Numbered from the stretch's first letter, positions 37,144-49,425 are shown. The stretch is 64,000 nt of DNA from Membranipora membranacea (GCA_914767715.1 OU612073.1:5766001-5830000), one strand, 5' to 3'. Translations and numbers: made by a program. The notes: a model not told the origin generated them from the letters alone.

Positions 37144-40100
37144 CTACAATTAAATCAAAGTGAGATGACAGAAGTTTGATAGAAACCTCATTCAATTGTA
37201 TCAGTTTTGAAAAAATAAAGTCAAATAATTTACTCAAATGATGTAGTATAGTTGTACCCTACCCAGACTACTGGTTTTGACCTTTCATTACAAGCAATAT
37301 CCATGGTTCATGATAGAAAACCACGTTCAGTGACCCAAAGGAGATCTTGCTGAGGTTGAATAATTAGCATTGGGGCTTCAATGGTGTATGGTAATCGCCA
37401 AAAATAAAATGGATAGATATAGTGTTATGTTAGTTTTTAGCAATAAAGATAAAATCCTGTGAGGAGTTGATGTACCTTATCCAGGGCAGACGTCGGTGCA
37501 GTAACCAGGCTCTCTTGACTAGGAGACAGACTGATAACAGCAGGAAAATGCTTCATCATAGACACTATCTCTTCTACATAGTCCATCTCTGACTTGGCAG
37601 TCTCTTCTGGTACTCCGGCTCCAGGTTGTGTAACAGAAGCTGGAATGCTGGAAACTGAGATAGATCAAAGTTAAAATTTTTATTGTAGTTCGTCTTACAT
37701 CAGGAAAAATGAAAGATAAAAGGCTGTTGTGATATAGTCTTACTCTTATCAAAAAATTGGGCAGGCTTATCATGCCTTCTTTTGTAAAAAGAAATGCTGA
37801 TTATCCATGTAAGTAAATGTTGCGAATGCAAAATTGATATTGGTTTCTCCTTTGATTCAACCATCTACTCAAAACATTAACCCTATATATTACAGTTACC
37901 GGTTTGAGAACTTGCAGAGACCCCAACTGCTATTTCTTTAGGCAAACCAGACATACTCTCAGCAAGCTCTGCTACATAGAGCTTCACCTTCTTTAATTCC
38001 TCTCCATTCAGTGAGTCACCTGTTATAACAAATGAATTTCAGTTGTTATGGCCCTGTCTAGAGCAAACTCCGAGAACCTTAGCTGGTACTCAGACCTGGT
38101 CCCTAATACCAAACTGACATGCCAGACAACAGAGCTGATAGGCAACCTTATCGCAAATGAAGGACAATAAATTTATAAATCAAATACAAATTTTCCTGTC
38201 TCTACAAATGCTAAATTTTGTTCCAAAATATATTTATTCAGACCTTCTTTATAGGTAACAGTACTCACATGGGTAGCGTAGTGGCTTTAGAACTGTAAGA
38301 GGGCCTCCATTTGTTCTGTCATTGCAGCATGGGACCGGCTCTGCACCTCTGAATTCACTAATCCACTCAGATTCATTCTCTGCTGAGTCATTCTCATTAG
38401 GAATTATCATCCAGTCTGGGTCTAGATCAACATCAGGATTCGGGAGCCTCAAGAGCAAACAATGGGAGCAGAAGAACTTGCAGATAGGGCGAGCCCCCTC
38501 CCATTTTCTCAGAGAGCATCTCAATATGTGATGAATGACTTTTTTCATCAACCTCCAAGAGGCATCCAACTCCTCTACTGGGGTGTCCACTTGAACTGTG
38601 AGTTCAGAGATTTCACTGTTGTGGGTGACACGACTGATTGAGGCACCGTGATGGACCACTGCACCATTACTAGCTGCTCGGATCCTGAACTCATGGCTTG
38701 CAAAGAGATTCAAGAAAGCAACTGTCAACAGATGGTAAACATAGGGAGGCGGGGGGAGGCCTACAAAGAGAATGCCAACTCGGAGAGGAAGGAGACATTC
38801 ACTGACCATGGTTTCTTCAATGATATCTGCTGAGATCGCAGGGATGATATAGGTATCCCTTGGTGCTGCGCTTATTGGGCCACAAACCAGGTGAAAAGTC
38901 TTAAGAAGAGCTATGGCAGTTTGAACAGGGAATTCTCTATCGCTGAACGCAGTGTAGAGTAGCACCTCATCCAACACTCCAGACCTCAGGAACTTGTTGA
39001 CTAGTTCTCTGTATTTCTCCTTGGTCATCCATTTTTCTTTGAAATGAAATGGTTGGAATTCATCTATCCTTTTCTGCCAGATCTCATTACCCTTGTGATG
39101 AAATAAAGCTGATATTGCGCCTGTTACTAGATCTATCCTGTGGAAGACATAATCACAAAGCCTGTCATCCCGCTCAAACCAAAGAACCCTGCCAACATCA
39201 TGCTTGAATCGCAGTATCACCGAGTCTGTATCATCTGGGAATGCATCCAAAATAGCTTGCAGAAGAACGTAAGGCAACTGGCTATGTAGGTCAAAAAACG
39301 ACTCTATTTCATTCCATATATCAGGTATGACTTGTTCGTGGGACTTGCTATGAGACTCGAGTTGTCGTAAGAGACAATGAATGTTTTCTGTTTCAGCTAA
39401 ATCATTGCTGAAAACATGTATGTCCTCACTTTTGAAGAGTGGTCGGTCTGTGTTTGAGAAATGCTCTATCTTACAGAATCTGCTTGAGTTTCTTGAGTAT
39501 CGTGCCTCTTCCTCCACCATGGTCAAACGTAAAGATTCAGATGTAGACAGCAGCTGTTCCTTACACTCAGTGAACTCTGCTTTTGACAAGCAGTCAATAT
39601 GGGTGAGCACCAGGATAGGTGGTCCAAGTTTAGGACAAGATATGTAGAAATGGGACAAATGATTCATAATCATCAGTTTTGAAGCCTGTGCGTTCCCTGC
39701 TGACGTGCGCATATCCATGAAATCTTTCATGCTGACAACGATGACAGGAATGTAACTATTCCGAATGGTGAACTGACGAGCCAGTTGATATGCGTCATTG
39801 CCGCCGACGTCAAAGCATCTCAGTTTTGAGTTGTTGAGTGAGATGTCCTTTACCTCGAATACTTCAGTTGTGTCATCGGCCGGTGCATCCTTATCACGAT
39901 ACATCAAGATCCTTTTTTTGCTCTTTAAGCTTTCTACCAGACTTGTCTTTCCAGCCATACTGCTTCCAATAACAGCAATCGAGATGACAGGAACTATGGC
40001 CGACCTTCCAGTTTGGCATTCTATATCAGTATAGTATTTCTTGATGGCGTGGAGTCCCTGTGCACAAACTTGACTAGGTGGTTTTTCCAATGCATGACAG

Positions 40101-43100
40101 CTTAGACAATGTAACTGAGTCAGGCGGCGAAGGGTGAGTATTCCTCTACCAAGTTCCTTAATGGTAGTCGAGTCTGTGAGCACCAAGCGCTCTAGTCTTT
40201 CCATCTGAAGAATCACACTCGGCAAAGATTTGAATTTGTTCCGGCTCCCTCCAATATTTAAGTCCACCAATTTCTCAAGAGCAGCGAGTCTACAAACAGA
40301 TATAGATTTCTCACATGAATATATATCAACCATCTTTTGGATTCATGCAAATGCAGTCAAAATGGAATAAAGTAAATATGAGGTGCAAGTCACCAGGCCT
40401 CTGGACAGTGAAGAAGCATTTGAGTGTGAAGGTGTGAATAATAATTGTGATTCTTCTTTTAGTTTCTCAAGAAGAGCTCTTGGGGTTCACAAGTCTATTA
40501 GAGCAAAGATTAGGAGTTCTTTGCACTGTAAGATTTGGTAAACATTGTAAGGTATTATTTTATGTCAACAGAGAAGGTGTAAGCTATATCAGTCCTGATA
40601 CCTTTCTGGCAGATCATCCAGCTCACAGTTTTCTACATTGAGGCGCTCCAACATTGAAAGGTTACATATCACTAGCGGAAGCTTCTGTAGTGGGTTGCCA
40701 TCCAGCTTCAGCCCTTTAAGTTGCTTCAGATTTGTGATACTGAAAGAGAAAAGCGTATTATGATTTGATTAGGGCTTTGATTCTAAAGTGGATAAAAAAC
40801 CCCAAGACCTGCTTTTACCTCTTTGAATAAACCTACCCGGAGAACATGAGAACAGAAAAACTCTCTTTGTCTTGGCAATCAAACTTAAGACATGACAAAT
40901 TTATTAGGTTGGATAGAAATGAGGACTTGTCCTCCCTTTGCCAACTAAGGCAAGTGACCTTTAAACTTGACCTATTTTGCAAATATGGCACTGATAGACG
41001 ATAAGGAGGTGAACAATACTCTGGCAGTGGAAAGCATGAATTCTGCAAAAATTATATAATTCATGTTTAGATATTTCCAACGCTGGAATAAAAGTAAAAT
41101 GGGATCCTTGTGAAGTTTATTAGCTGGGGGACACTACTCTGATCTGATCCATTTCAATGATGTTATAAAGTGAAGAATCGGAATATAAAACAACATTCCA
41201 TCACTCTCATTTCTAGCTTCATGCTGCTGGGGTTAAATAATAATTTTTTGCTGTTATTCTTTGTGTTGGCTTACGAATCAAGCTTGCTTTGGATCTAGTT
41301 GAAAACCAATAAGGGATTCAAGTGCCTCCTTTTAGAGCCAGACCAGGCATCAGGTTAGGTCTCATAAATATCACCTATGGAGAGTTATTTATAGTTGTAT
41401 TTATTCCACTGATATGGAACAAATGGGTCAGAGAGCACTATATATATACCTCAGTGATTTATTCCCATGTATAATTCTATCCTGAGGTAGTAAACCAGTT
41501 GAAGAATGTTATAGTCTAGAGGTTTTACCTGTCTGGGAGTTGATGGAGGTGGCAGCAACTCAGGGTCAGTGACATCAGCGTTTGTAGTTTGCATACTTGT
41601 TCCGGTAAACCGTAAGTTGAAAAACTATTGTTCCTCAAACTGAAGCGTTCAAGATTTGTCAGCCCCTCTAAGCTAAAATGAGTTGGAATAGTCCAAGTGG
41701 AGGTTCAATTGTCATATTTTGAGACTTGCTGCGCCAACTCTGCTCGTTGCGTTGCATTTCATTGCAAGATCAGAGAACAATCGTAAAACAGGGCAAGGAG
41801 TAATATTGCCACAAAATTCAGGAAAGCATTGATACTAACACAACCAACAGTCTATGGCCTAGGATTAGTTTAACAGATCCTTATTGAGGCGCTTTGGCCA
41901 TCCCATATTCCCAATTTCAAAGCGGATCTGGATTTGAAGTTTGATGACCATATTTAGGGGGCCTACTAGCCAATGTATTGGCTCTGATTGGATGGGTGCC
42001 TACTACAGGCATGGACATTGCATAATACTCACTTGTCATAGTATTTCTTATTCTCAGGTTTATTCTGCAGTTTGCTGTAACCCAGGCCTAACTCCTTTAT
42101 CTGTGACAATCCCAGCAAAGCTGGAGGTAGCCCTGTAGAATAGTCGTTTCCCCCGGCACATAACCCTGTTAGACCTTCGAGTTCTGACAACTGGGAAAAC
42201 CCGGAGTCATGTCTGAAAAAGATTAAAATCATCGACAACAAAATAATAGTTGGCCTTTTTATAGTTTCTACAGTTAACCCTGAATAAACCATCAATTGTA
42301 AGACAAGGTTACAAGCCCCACTGTCAGTTGCTAAGTATAATTTTTGCCAACTGTGTGATAAACAACGCATCAGGTTCAGAGTATATTAATTTAGACTCCA
42401 TGAATGTGAAAGATTATGTATAAAAACACCACTTAATGTATAACAAAAAATGTTAATTCCTAATCGATGCAGCCATGAAAGTTGGTATATAGCGTTCTCA
42501 TCTTATAGTTCATGCAGTGCTGGTCAAATTAAGCAGGACACTCCATGCAAAACCGGTTTATATTCACTGTGTTTCCATGTTAATTTCGAGGTCGATCTGA
42601 GGCTAATTTCGAGGGTCTTCGAGCTATTGAAATGGCTCCGAGCTCGACCTGAGCTCCAAGGTTCAGCTAGCACATATTAGCTCACACCTTGGTCGAGCGG
42701 TTAGCAACAAAGGCTCTGACGCTCTGATGGCAGATATGGTTGATGTAATTTTTTCTCAGCTCGATCATGGAAATGGCTACATATTTTGAGATCGAGCCAA
42801 AAGGTGACTACTCAGCTCCATCTAGGCCGACCTAGAAATTAACATGGAAACACAGTGGTTGAAGTATACCACAGAGGTTTGTAAAGATTGTGTTGATAAA
42901 CGATGAAGTTTCACTACTTTGACTTACTGGCCATCATCTAGACAACGATGTATTTTCAGTATCTTGAGCTTCTTGAGTTTCTTGATGCAGGTTGGGATGC
43001 GGTAAAATCTGTTTCCTGACAAGTTCAGTGCCTCCAGATTTGTAAGGTGGACAGATAGGCTGTTACACAAAACAGAATTTTGTGCACACATTGACGACAG

Positions 43101-46100
43101 ACAGAATTAAGTACCGAAAAACACACAAAACACATACACATTCGCATAGCAGAAGGCATTGAGAGGAAAAATTTTGGGAACACGGAAATGTTTTTCATAA
43201 ACTTACAAGAGAAAGCATTATACCTTCATGTGAAGTGTGAACATAATTCAAGAAATATCTGTGGCTGCTGTATTCTTGTATGTGGAAATATTAACATGGC
43301 AAGACTTACCAGTCAGGCAGATCTTGAAGCCCACAGTAGTTCAAGTTCAAGTTGGTGAGAGATTTGAGTTTGTACAGAACTTTTGGTACACCATTTCTTA
43401 GAAATTTATCAAAAGCCTAGTTTCTTCAATTGCATTAGAACAGAACATGATGCAGAACCCAACCACAGCCAGCTCTTAATGGCGTCCTTAACGACCGCCT
43501 ACGGCCGCAATTGAAAGATACTCCGACAATTTGTGTTGTTTGCAGTTTTCCGGTTTTATTCAGACACAACATACATGATCCTAGCAGCAAGCTGCCAGGC
43601 AAAATCCAAAATGTGACTACTCCATTCAAAATGCCGCTAGCAACTCATCTTTATAAAAAATGCTACCAGCTTATAAAATTTACAAAGTAGGCTACAACTT
43701 TACATTACAGAAAGATCTTGCAGGATTTAATTAATGATGCTCATTCAAGGATGGTACATGACCTAGACATGACACTCAAAACAGGAGATTGAACTTCCTG
43801 ATTAAACATGACGATAAATAACATAAATGATGATAATAGGCAATTAGGAAGCTATCAAGTATCACAATCCATCATACATAGCAAAGCAGAGATTTAATCA
43901 AAGCACACTGCACAGCAACAATGAACAACCAACCGCCAGTGGTGGATAATGTGGCATACAGGTACAGGGTTACCTGTATGTCACACAATCGCCATCCTGA
44001 ACGCCATTAAGGGCTTGCCTTGAACTCAACCATCCCCAACAGAGCTGAACTTAGACCAACACTCAACTAATAGCAAAAATAAGAATTATGAGCTCATTCA
44101 GCACATCTCTGGATATCGAATATGTCGAATAACCTACTACCAAGAAGGTGATAGCACTGCCCCACCGCTCATCGATTATGAAGGAAAATGACATATGCCA
44201 AAAAGTGAGACAAAAACTTTCAACCCATTTTCGCTATGGATTGGAATGGGACGCCAACTTGACAACGAATTTTGGCTTACGCAACAAGAGGATTAATATA
44301 GCTATCACTGTGTCGTGGGAGTTGCCAAGGACAAAGACAAAAAAAACGGAATTCATATAGCTACCAGTGCCTTGTGGGGGTTTCCATAGAAAAAACAGGA
44401 TTGATATAGCTATCGCTGCCTTGCAGTGGTTGCTATAGAAATATGACATGCACTCCTCTGAATGCGTTGGCCATCCGCACCAACTATCAGCATGATGGCA
44501 CACTGAAGTTCTTAAATATCAGGGATTGATCAGTGTTAGAGGCATCGGATTCGGGAATCACAAGGTCCTGGGTTCGAGCCCCATATGCTACACTGTTTGT
44601 CTAGTCTATTACTACATGATTTGGCTGTTGTGAGCCATTCACCCTAGCTGACCAGGAAAGTTAAAAGCGTACCATGACAAGCAGTGGTACTTTTGTAAGG
44701 GATAATGAAGCGGAGCTCTTACTTATTTATATTTTTTAATTCATCAATCAATCCTCCCAGCCGGCAAGGTTTAGCCAGCAACCTATTGTAGAGGTTGCCA
44801 ATGGGCAGCTTTATTGTTAGCCAATATCCTCTGACATCACCTGTCTTTGATAGGTATGCCAGAGGGAGCCAGATATCCCCATTTCCCAGCAACAGATATA
44901 ATTGGTTGTAGATGCTTCTGCTTGTATACTCTATTTTCTTGCATTTGGCGGTTGCAGAAATAACTTTTCTGGACTGACAACACATAGCCAACACTCAAAT
45001 ATTAATGTATTTACCATCTATTAGTATGGCTCCAGCATGAGAACAGTTTACTCCCCATTGTTTTCGACAGGGCTCTCAACCACTCAGGTTTAGCCCGAGT
45101 TACTCAGATTTTTGGGTTCAACTCAGGCTACTCAGGGGATTTTAGAATGTAAGCTAAAAACTCAGATTTTGCTCGTTGGCAGAGATGAATAATATATAGA
45201 CAATGCTAAAAGTTGCCTTACAATAATTTATGCCATATTATTAATGAATGATCAGGTATTAGATTCTAGTTGTGATAAGCTATGTCAATAATACTGCACT
45301 GCCTATACTAATTATGCCTCTCACTGCACTCACTGTAATAATACTCTCACTGCACTGCCTATTCAAGTCATTTCTAAATCAATGATCAAACAATGATTTC
45401 TAAGCGTTATAGAATATCGACACTTTACACCCCAACTGAGATGTATAATAAAAATAACATCAAACTTTTGCGGGAGAATAATGTGTGTTTTGTTTTGGGT
45501 ATTTGATTTCATTTGTGATAAGCTATGCTCTTAATATTGAACTGCCAATGCCAGTGATTTGCGAAATAGATTATTATGTCTAAATATAGAAGTTGGAATT
45601 TTAGACATGTTAAAAAAGTGATTTTGCGTGTGAACCAGATAAATCCAGGCAATGATTTCAATAGCATCACATTACATTAATTATGCCTTTCTACCCTGGC
45701 GCCTTTAAATCAGTATTTTACAAACATCATATTTTAACATCATTGGAATTCATTTTCACCTGTGGCGACGGCCTTGGTTAGTCCATATGAATTGGTTCAT
45801 CTGGATCAAATCTAAAATTATTTACGATTTTATGTTTACAAGAAGTGCTCTAGGTTTTTATTGATTTTCTCGCTATCACAAACATGAAATGTTGCGAGAA
45901 AAGGATGCATATACTTTGTCAATAAAGGAACTTGCTACTAGAGTATGGAACTTGTATTTGAGGGCATCGCTCTAGAAAATTGTGTATGATGTGATCAAGG
46001 AGTTGTCTTTAACAATTAAATTAAAAACTTTCCTTAGTAATTTCTTGTCTATGGTACATATGCTCGTGTGCAAAACAGGCAGACAATAAATACATCAAGA

Positions 46101-47126
46101 GGGAAACTACACAACTTTTGAACATCATGAAAGCTAATGGCTTTGAACTTAGATGCAACATTTTTTTAACAACATACATTCTTTGACTTGCTTTGCCAGC
46201 TATTCTTTGCACATAATCTTCAAATCTCAGGCGTTTCACCCGACAATATTTCGGTGCCATCTCAGACGCTTCTCGGCCTATTGGCTAAGATCAAAGTGTC
46301 ATGGCCAATGGCTGATTAGTGCCTGTTTCAGTTTCTGGCAGCTTGCTGCACACTCACGATTAGGAGGTCCACCATGGCCTCACCTCTAGGATGCATTCTA
46401 GTTTACTAGGATGTATCACACTCTCAGTACGAGGACTCCGGGCAACTTGCGTCCCTCTTTAGGGGCAGCCCACCCTCTGTTTTGTTATAAACAAGGCCAT
46501 CTCAGACGTTCCCTCAGCTGTATATGTTCAGGGGGTTTTACACCTTTAAAATACCACTATGCGACATGCTAATATTAAAACTCAGGTTTCGAATCATCCC
46601 AGGTTGAGAGCCCTGCTTATCCAGAGAATAAAAAATTGAAGTGGAGCTCAGCTCCACTTCAAGAAGGGTGTTTATAACCAAGTGGAGCTGAGCTCCACTT
46701 ACTCACGGTACAAAAGTACCACTGATGACAAGCCACATTGCGATAATCTTCATTTGTGATTGTCTCTCGAAAACAAAACCAATTTATATTCGGCGGACAG
46801 GCAAACACTCACATGTTAACTATCTCTTCCAACTCTCCCTCAGAAGGTCTTTTAATCCTTAGATGTGTTATATCAGGTGCCCACAATCTGATCAGCTCCA
46901 TACAGACAGGGCTAGTCACTTTCAGATGCGTTACCTTTTTTCCTGCTGTCTCAGCAAAGAGGTTTTCTTTGGAATAATAGCCCCACCAACCGAGCATATA
47001 GGTCCAGTCCCACTGCTCATTCTGCCTGTTAGGCCTATCAGGGTGTGGGTATGGCATGTGATCATGCCTAAATGCTAATTGATATCTTAACTGAGTGAAT
47101 TCCTTTTCTGTTTGTGCTGCCATCAT
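34564..47126 (-). CDS. LRR-Roc-COR protein fused to a caspase
   Basis: In transcript order the exons are 46813-47126, 44723-44968, 43310-43396, 42928-43059, 42033-42212, 41529-41672, 40837-41042, 40602-40739, 38279-40290, 37900-38019, 37476-37654, 36958-37143, 36280-36520, 35778-36008, 35408-35517 and 34564-34812, about 1,590 residues. The N-terminus (about 105 residues) is unrecognised. Leucine-rich repeats run to about residue 580 (such as LTNLEALNLSGNRF). The Roc GTPase has the P-loop GSSMAGKTS (about 590), DVGG (about 642) and THID (about 711). COR follows, then a linker of about 110 residues. The caspase p20 has SHG and QACSG, a Gln-rich linker has DEFD, and p10 has SPRSP and LRKLYLRP. 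All phases agree from exon 8 to the stop, including the COR-to-linker junction, which argues for one protein. Junction 41529/41042 is out of phase, so an unseen exon or frame error lies there. The first two exons are the least certain. Confidence 0.82.
35175..35345 (+). mobile_element. tRNA-derived SINE in a caspase intron
   Basis: The head GATGGTGAGCGGTTAGCGCA (A-box) and GGGTTTGAATCCC (B-box) form a tRNA-like Pol III promoter, followed by a body ending near 'cagaggtcagaggtgaaagg'. It lies in the intron between caspase exons 35408-35517 and 34564-34812, antisense to the gene. Confidence 0.78.
38279..40290 (-). other. Roc-COR exon of the fusion gene
   Basis: A single 2,012-bp exon carries the last LRRs, the entire Roc GTPase and the COR domain. 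Roc signatures are GSSMAGKTS (39944-39967 region), FDVGGND and LTHID. The last is the THxD form of the guanine-specificity loop usual in Roco proteins. COR begins about VIPDIWNEIESFF and includes HSQLPYVLLQAI and a C-terminal half with WRLMKKVIHHILR. The exon ends at CCAT|GTGAGT. Reading through this donor would add only six residues before a stop, so an unspliced form would be a plain LRR-Roc-COR protein. Confidence 0.9.
42565..42857. mobile_element. MITE with 30-bp TIRs
   Basis: CACTGTGTTTCCATGTTAAT at the left end and its complement at the right end bound 293 bp. The arms agree over about 30 bp with one mismatch. It sits in an LRR intron of the Roco-caspase gene. The interior is rich in 'gagctcgacc' motifs. 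No ORF is seen. Confidence 0.88.
43397..44520. other. Intronic DNA of the Roco-caspase gene, no exon seen
   Basis: This is part of the intron between exons 44723-44968 and 43310-43396. Near-repeats 'gatatagctatc(a/g)ctg' occur at about 44295, 44350 and 44400. Short ORFs here lack support. Confidence 0.5.
44525..44710 (+). mobile_element. tRNA-like SINE
   Basis: A perfect B-box GGTTCGAGCCCC (about 44573) lies about 40 bp after a degenerate A-box (GTTAGAGGCATCGG), followed by a non-tRNA body of about 110 bp. It is intronic, antisense to the Roco-caspase gene, and ends just before the donor of exon 44723-44968. Confidence 0.55.
45068..46615. mobile_element. 1.5-kb TIR element, second copy of the 'agggctctcaacc' family
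   Basis: The left end CAGGGCTCTCAACCACTCAG is mirrored by GGTTGAGAGCCCTG at the right end. The ends match the element at 10042-10829. The interior has no intact transposase and contains the U2-headed retroposon (46256-46508). It lies in the intron between the first two exons of the Roco-caspase gene. Confidence 0.72.
46256..46508 (+). mobile_element. U2 snRNA-headed retroposon (SINE-like) with 13-bp target duplication
   Basis: The element begins CTTCTCGGCCTATTGGCTAA followed by GATCAAAGTGT, which matches the first 30-odd bases of U2 snRNA with one substitution and one insertion. After that it diverges from U2. It is flanked by identical GCCATCTCAGACG at 46256-46268 and 46496-46508. The element proper is thus about 46269-46495 (227 bp), with the 3' end TTTTGTTATAAACAAG. 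Identical long flanks imply target-primed reverse transcription of an RNA with a U2 5' end. It lacks the U2 branch-site-pairing and Sm regions, so it is not a working snRNA gene. Confidence 0.72.
46639..46701. repeat. Paired 'agtggagctcagctccact' palindromes
   Basis: Two near-perfect 20-bp palindromes about 20 bp apart are inverted copies of one another (central c versus g). They lie about 110 bp from the first coding exon of the Roco-caspase gene, just inside its intron 1. Confidence 0.8.
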
Positions 47127-47219
47127 TGATGTCGGGATGCTTGAGGTTGAGGCTGTCCTCAAAGCACCTCATGTGGTCTCCGCCAGGTGCCTGTCACTGG
47201 GCACCTGATTGTCCTTGAC

Positions 47220-47256
47220 TTGTACCAGGGAGTTGTGCACATACTCCCTGGTACAA
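47220..47256. repeat. 14-bp perfect hairpin
   Basis: The arms TTGTACCAGGGAGT (47220-47233) and ACTCCCTGGTACAA (47243-47256) are separated by 9 bp. It lies about 95 bp upstream of the proposed Roco-caspase start codon, so in its promoter or 5' UTR. Confidence 0.85.
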
Positions 47257-49204
47257 CAAGGCCGTAGTTTAGAAAAAAAATACAGGGGAGGTCAAGGTCT
47301 GAGGCGAGTGCAAGATATCACCAGGAGAGTTGATGTAAGCTGCTCGATCGACTTAAAGCATATAATCAGCAAACGGAAATACCAGAGGAGCTGATTCTGA
47401 CATGGATCATCCAATTATAGTGGTTTGAGGCCTCTGTATTTAGCTTTCTAGGGGCCTCCCTGCCTCTCTAGAACTACGCCCCTGAAGAACGAGGAAGTTT
47501 AGCTAAGCGAAAAACCAATAACTATATCATACAGTGCTAATAAATGTTATTGATGGGTGTATGCAGAGCCAAAATTCTTTGGTCCAATGCAGTGACAATT
47601 GTTAATGAACAAAAAATTCCATATTTATTTTGGCAGGAGGCATACACTCAAGTATTTAATAAAATAACATGTTTGTCAGCGATATCAACTCTATGGCGAT
47701 ATTGGTCACTTGTTCAAGATTATTCAACAAGGAGCTTACTTACTTGCTAGACTGGGTTGGGCTAACTGGGTCTATATTATACAGCGTGAAATCTATTCTG
47801 CCTGCTAACTGATACATGGACAAAGCTTGATGGAAAATATGAATTGTCAAACATTATAAGGTTGAATGGGACTTATGGTCGAGTGCGAGATGTTATGATG
47901 GGCAACCATTGACTGGCAAGTGAGAAATGTTGCTTTAGATTTTCGACCAAAAAAACCTATCTGCAGGTACTACATCATGTCATATTAACTAGCCTTCCGT
48001 GTAATTCTACAGATGTTATCCACATTGAGTGAGCCTACTGCTCTGAAATGTAAAAAGTATGAATGTGTACAGCATATGAAACTCAAGTTGAAGTGTAATC
48101 AATCCCAATCCAAAATTAAAATTTCTCTTCCCTTATGTTTTTGTTTGTGTTTTTGTCATTTATTTGTTTAGGGATCCCGTGATATGATTGGATTGGTGTG
48201 AATTTTATGGTGTAGTAAGAACAGTGAGTTAATCATAGAAGCTTGCATCTGTATGGTTTTATTATCAAGGGCATAGTCATTATCTCCTATGCACTCTAAC
48301 CAGTATATAAAAACGGGAGTTACCTTCACTTTATGTGAAACTGGATAACTCCAAAGTGGTGATGCCTAGAACGTGACTATCCTTCAATGCGTTACGGATT
48401 TACATAGGCATATAAATGACCGGTACGGACATGAATATAATTTGATGTCGAACCACAATTCAATCATGGGGTGATTTGAATACAGCTTTACAAGGTCGAC
48501 CTGTTATAACAAGCCATTTTTACTTATAGAAAACATTGCCCATAATTAAAACATTTATAAAAAATGAGATTACGATTTGGCTTTGGCATTGTGACTGTTC
48601 ACTACAATAATCTATTAATAATGCTGCTATAATTTCTTTTTGTACAGTCTTGATATTGATGTCTATAAGGTGTACTGTGGTGGACACCACAACCTTGACC
48701 TTGATCTGTTGAGTTGTTACATACTCTAAACAACTAAACCTACTCTACTCTACTGGCAAATTTTCATCAAAAATGTGAGAAAATTCTAGATCAAGATGAT
48801 CACGCCAAGGAGTTAACCTTGTACTCCTTGATCACGCTGACTTCATTTGCAGGATATTTCGTTCGACAATACAGGTGAACAATCATGTGGCTAGTTCGAC
48901 GTGATGCCAAGGTTCTACAACCCGTCAAAGCGGATTTAAAACATGTACTGTACATAAAACTTTGTAATAAAGTCATCAGACATAAAAAATGAAGGTGACT
49001 TATCAAAAGATACAAATAGGCGCGGCTCGTAACTGAAAGATGTTTTCCCTTTTGTTGGCCATAGATAGTGACTTGTAAGTGTATAAATTGATCCCAGAGG
49101 TATTTGATGTGGTTTTAGGTGTGACTTATACATGTGTGGAAAGTTGCAAATTTGAAAAAAATTGTTTTTGAAAGTACAGCAATTTCACTTATATGCCTAG
49201 TGAC

Positions 49205-49425
49205 TTTACAGCGAGGTTTTACATCGGCACTAAACTGTTAACATGTGTATCTCTGATCTGAGTCAATTTAATAGGAGTGCCTAACAGGTACCCGCCCCTA
49301 ATTAATAAAATTGAACACGGGTTGCCACACCAAATTCCTTGTGATGGTTCTCTTTCTAAATGAGTTAATTCCCTCTCTATCGATCAGAGATGTAAATACA
49401 ACAGTATATCACATGAATACGGTAT
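49205..49425. mobile_element. MITE family 1, copy 3
   Basis: Left 'tacatcggcactaaactg..acatgtgtatctctgatc' and right 'gatcagagatgtaaatacaacagtatatcac' match the ends of the copies at 2134, 10120 and 50705. The interior CCAAATTCCTTGTGATGGTT is shared. Confidence 0.7.

Noticed and set aside
39381-40034. Plus-strand ORFs opposite the Roc-COR exon
   Set aside because: Antisense shadows of the long coding exon, with no homology of their own.
46265-46300. Functional U2 snRNA gene
   Set aside because: Only the first 30-odd bases match; the branch-pairing and Sm-site regions are missing, and flanking target duplications show a retroposed chimera.
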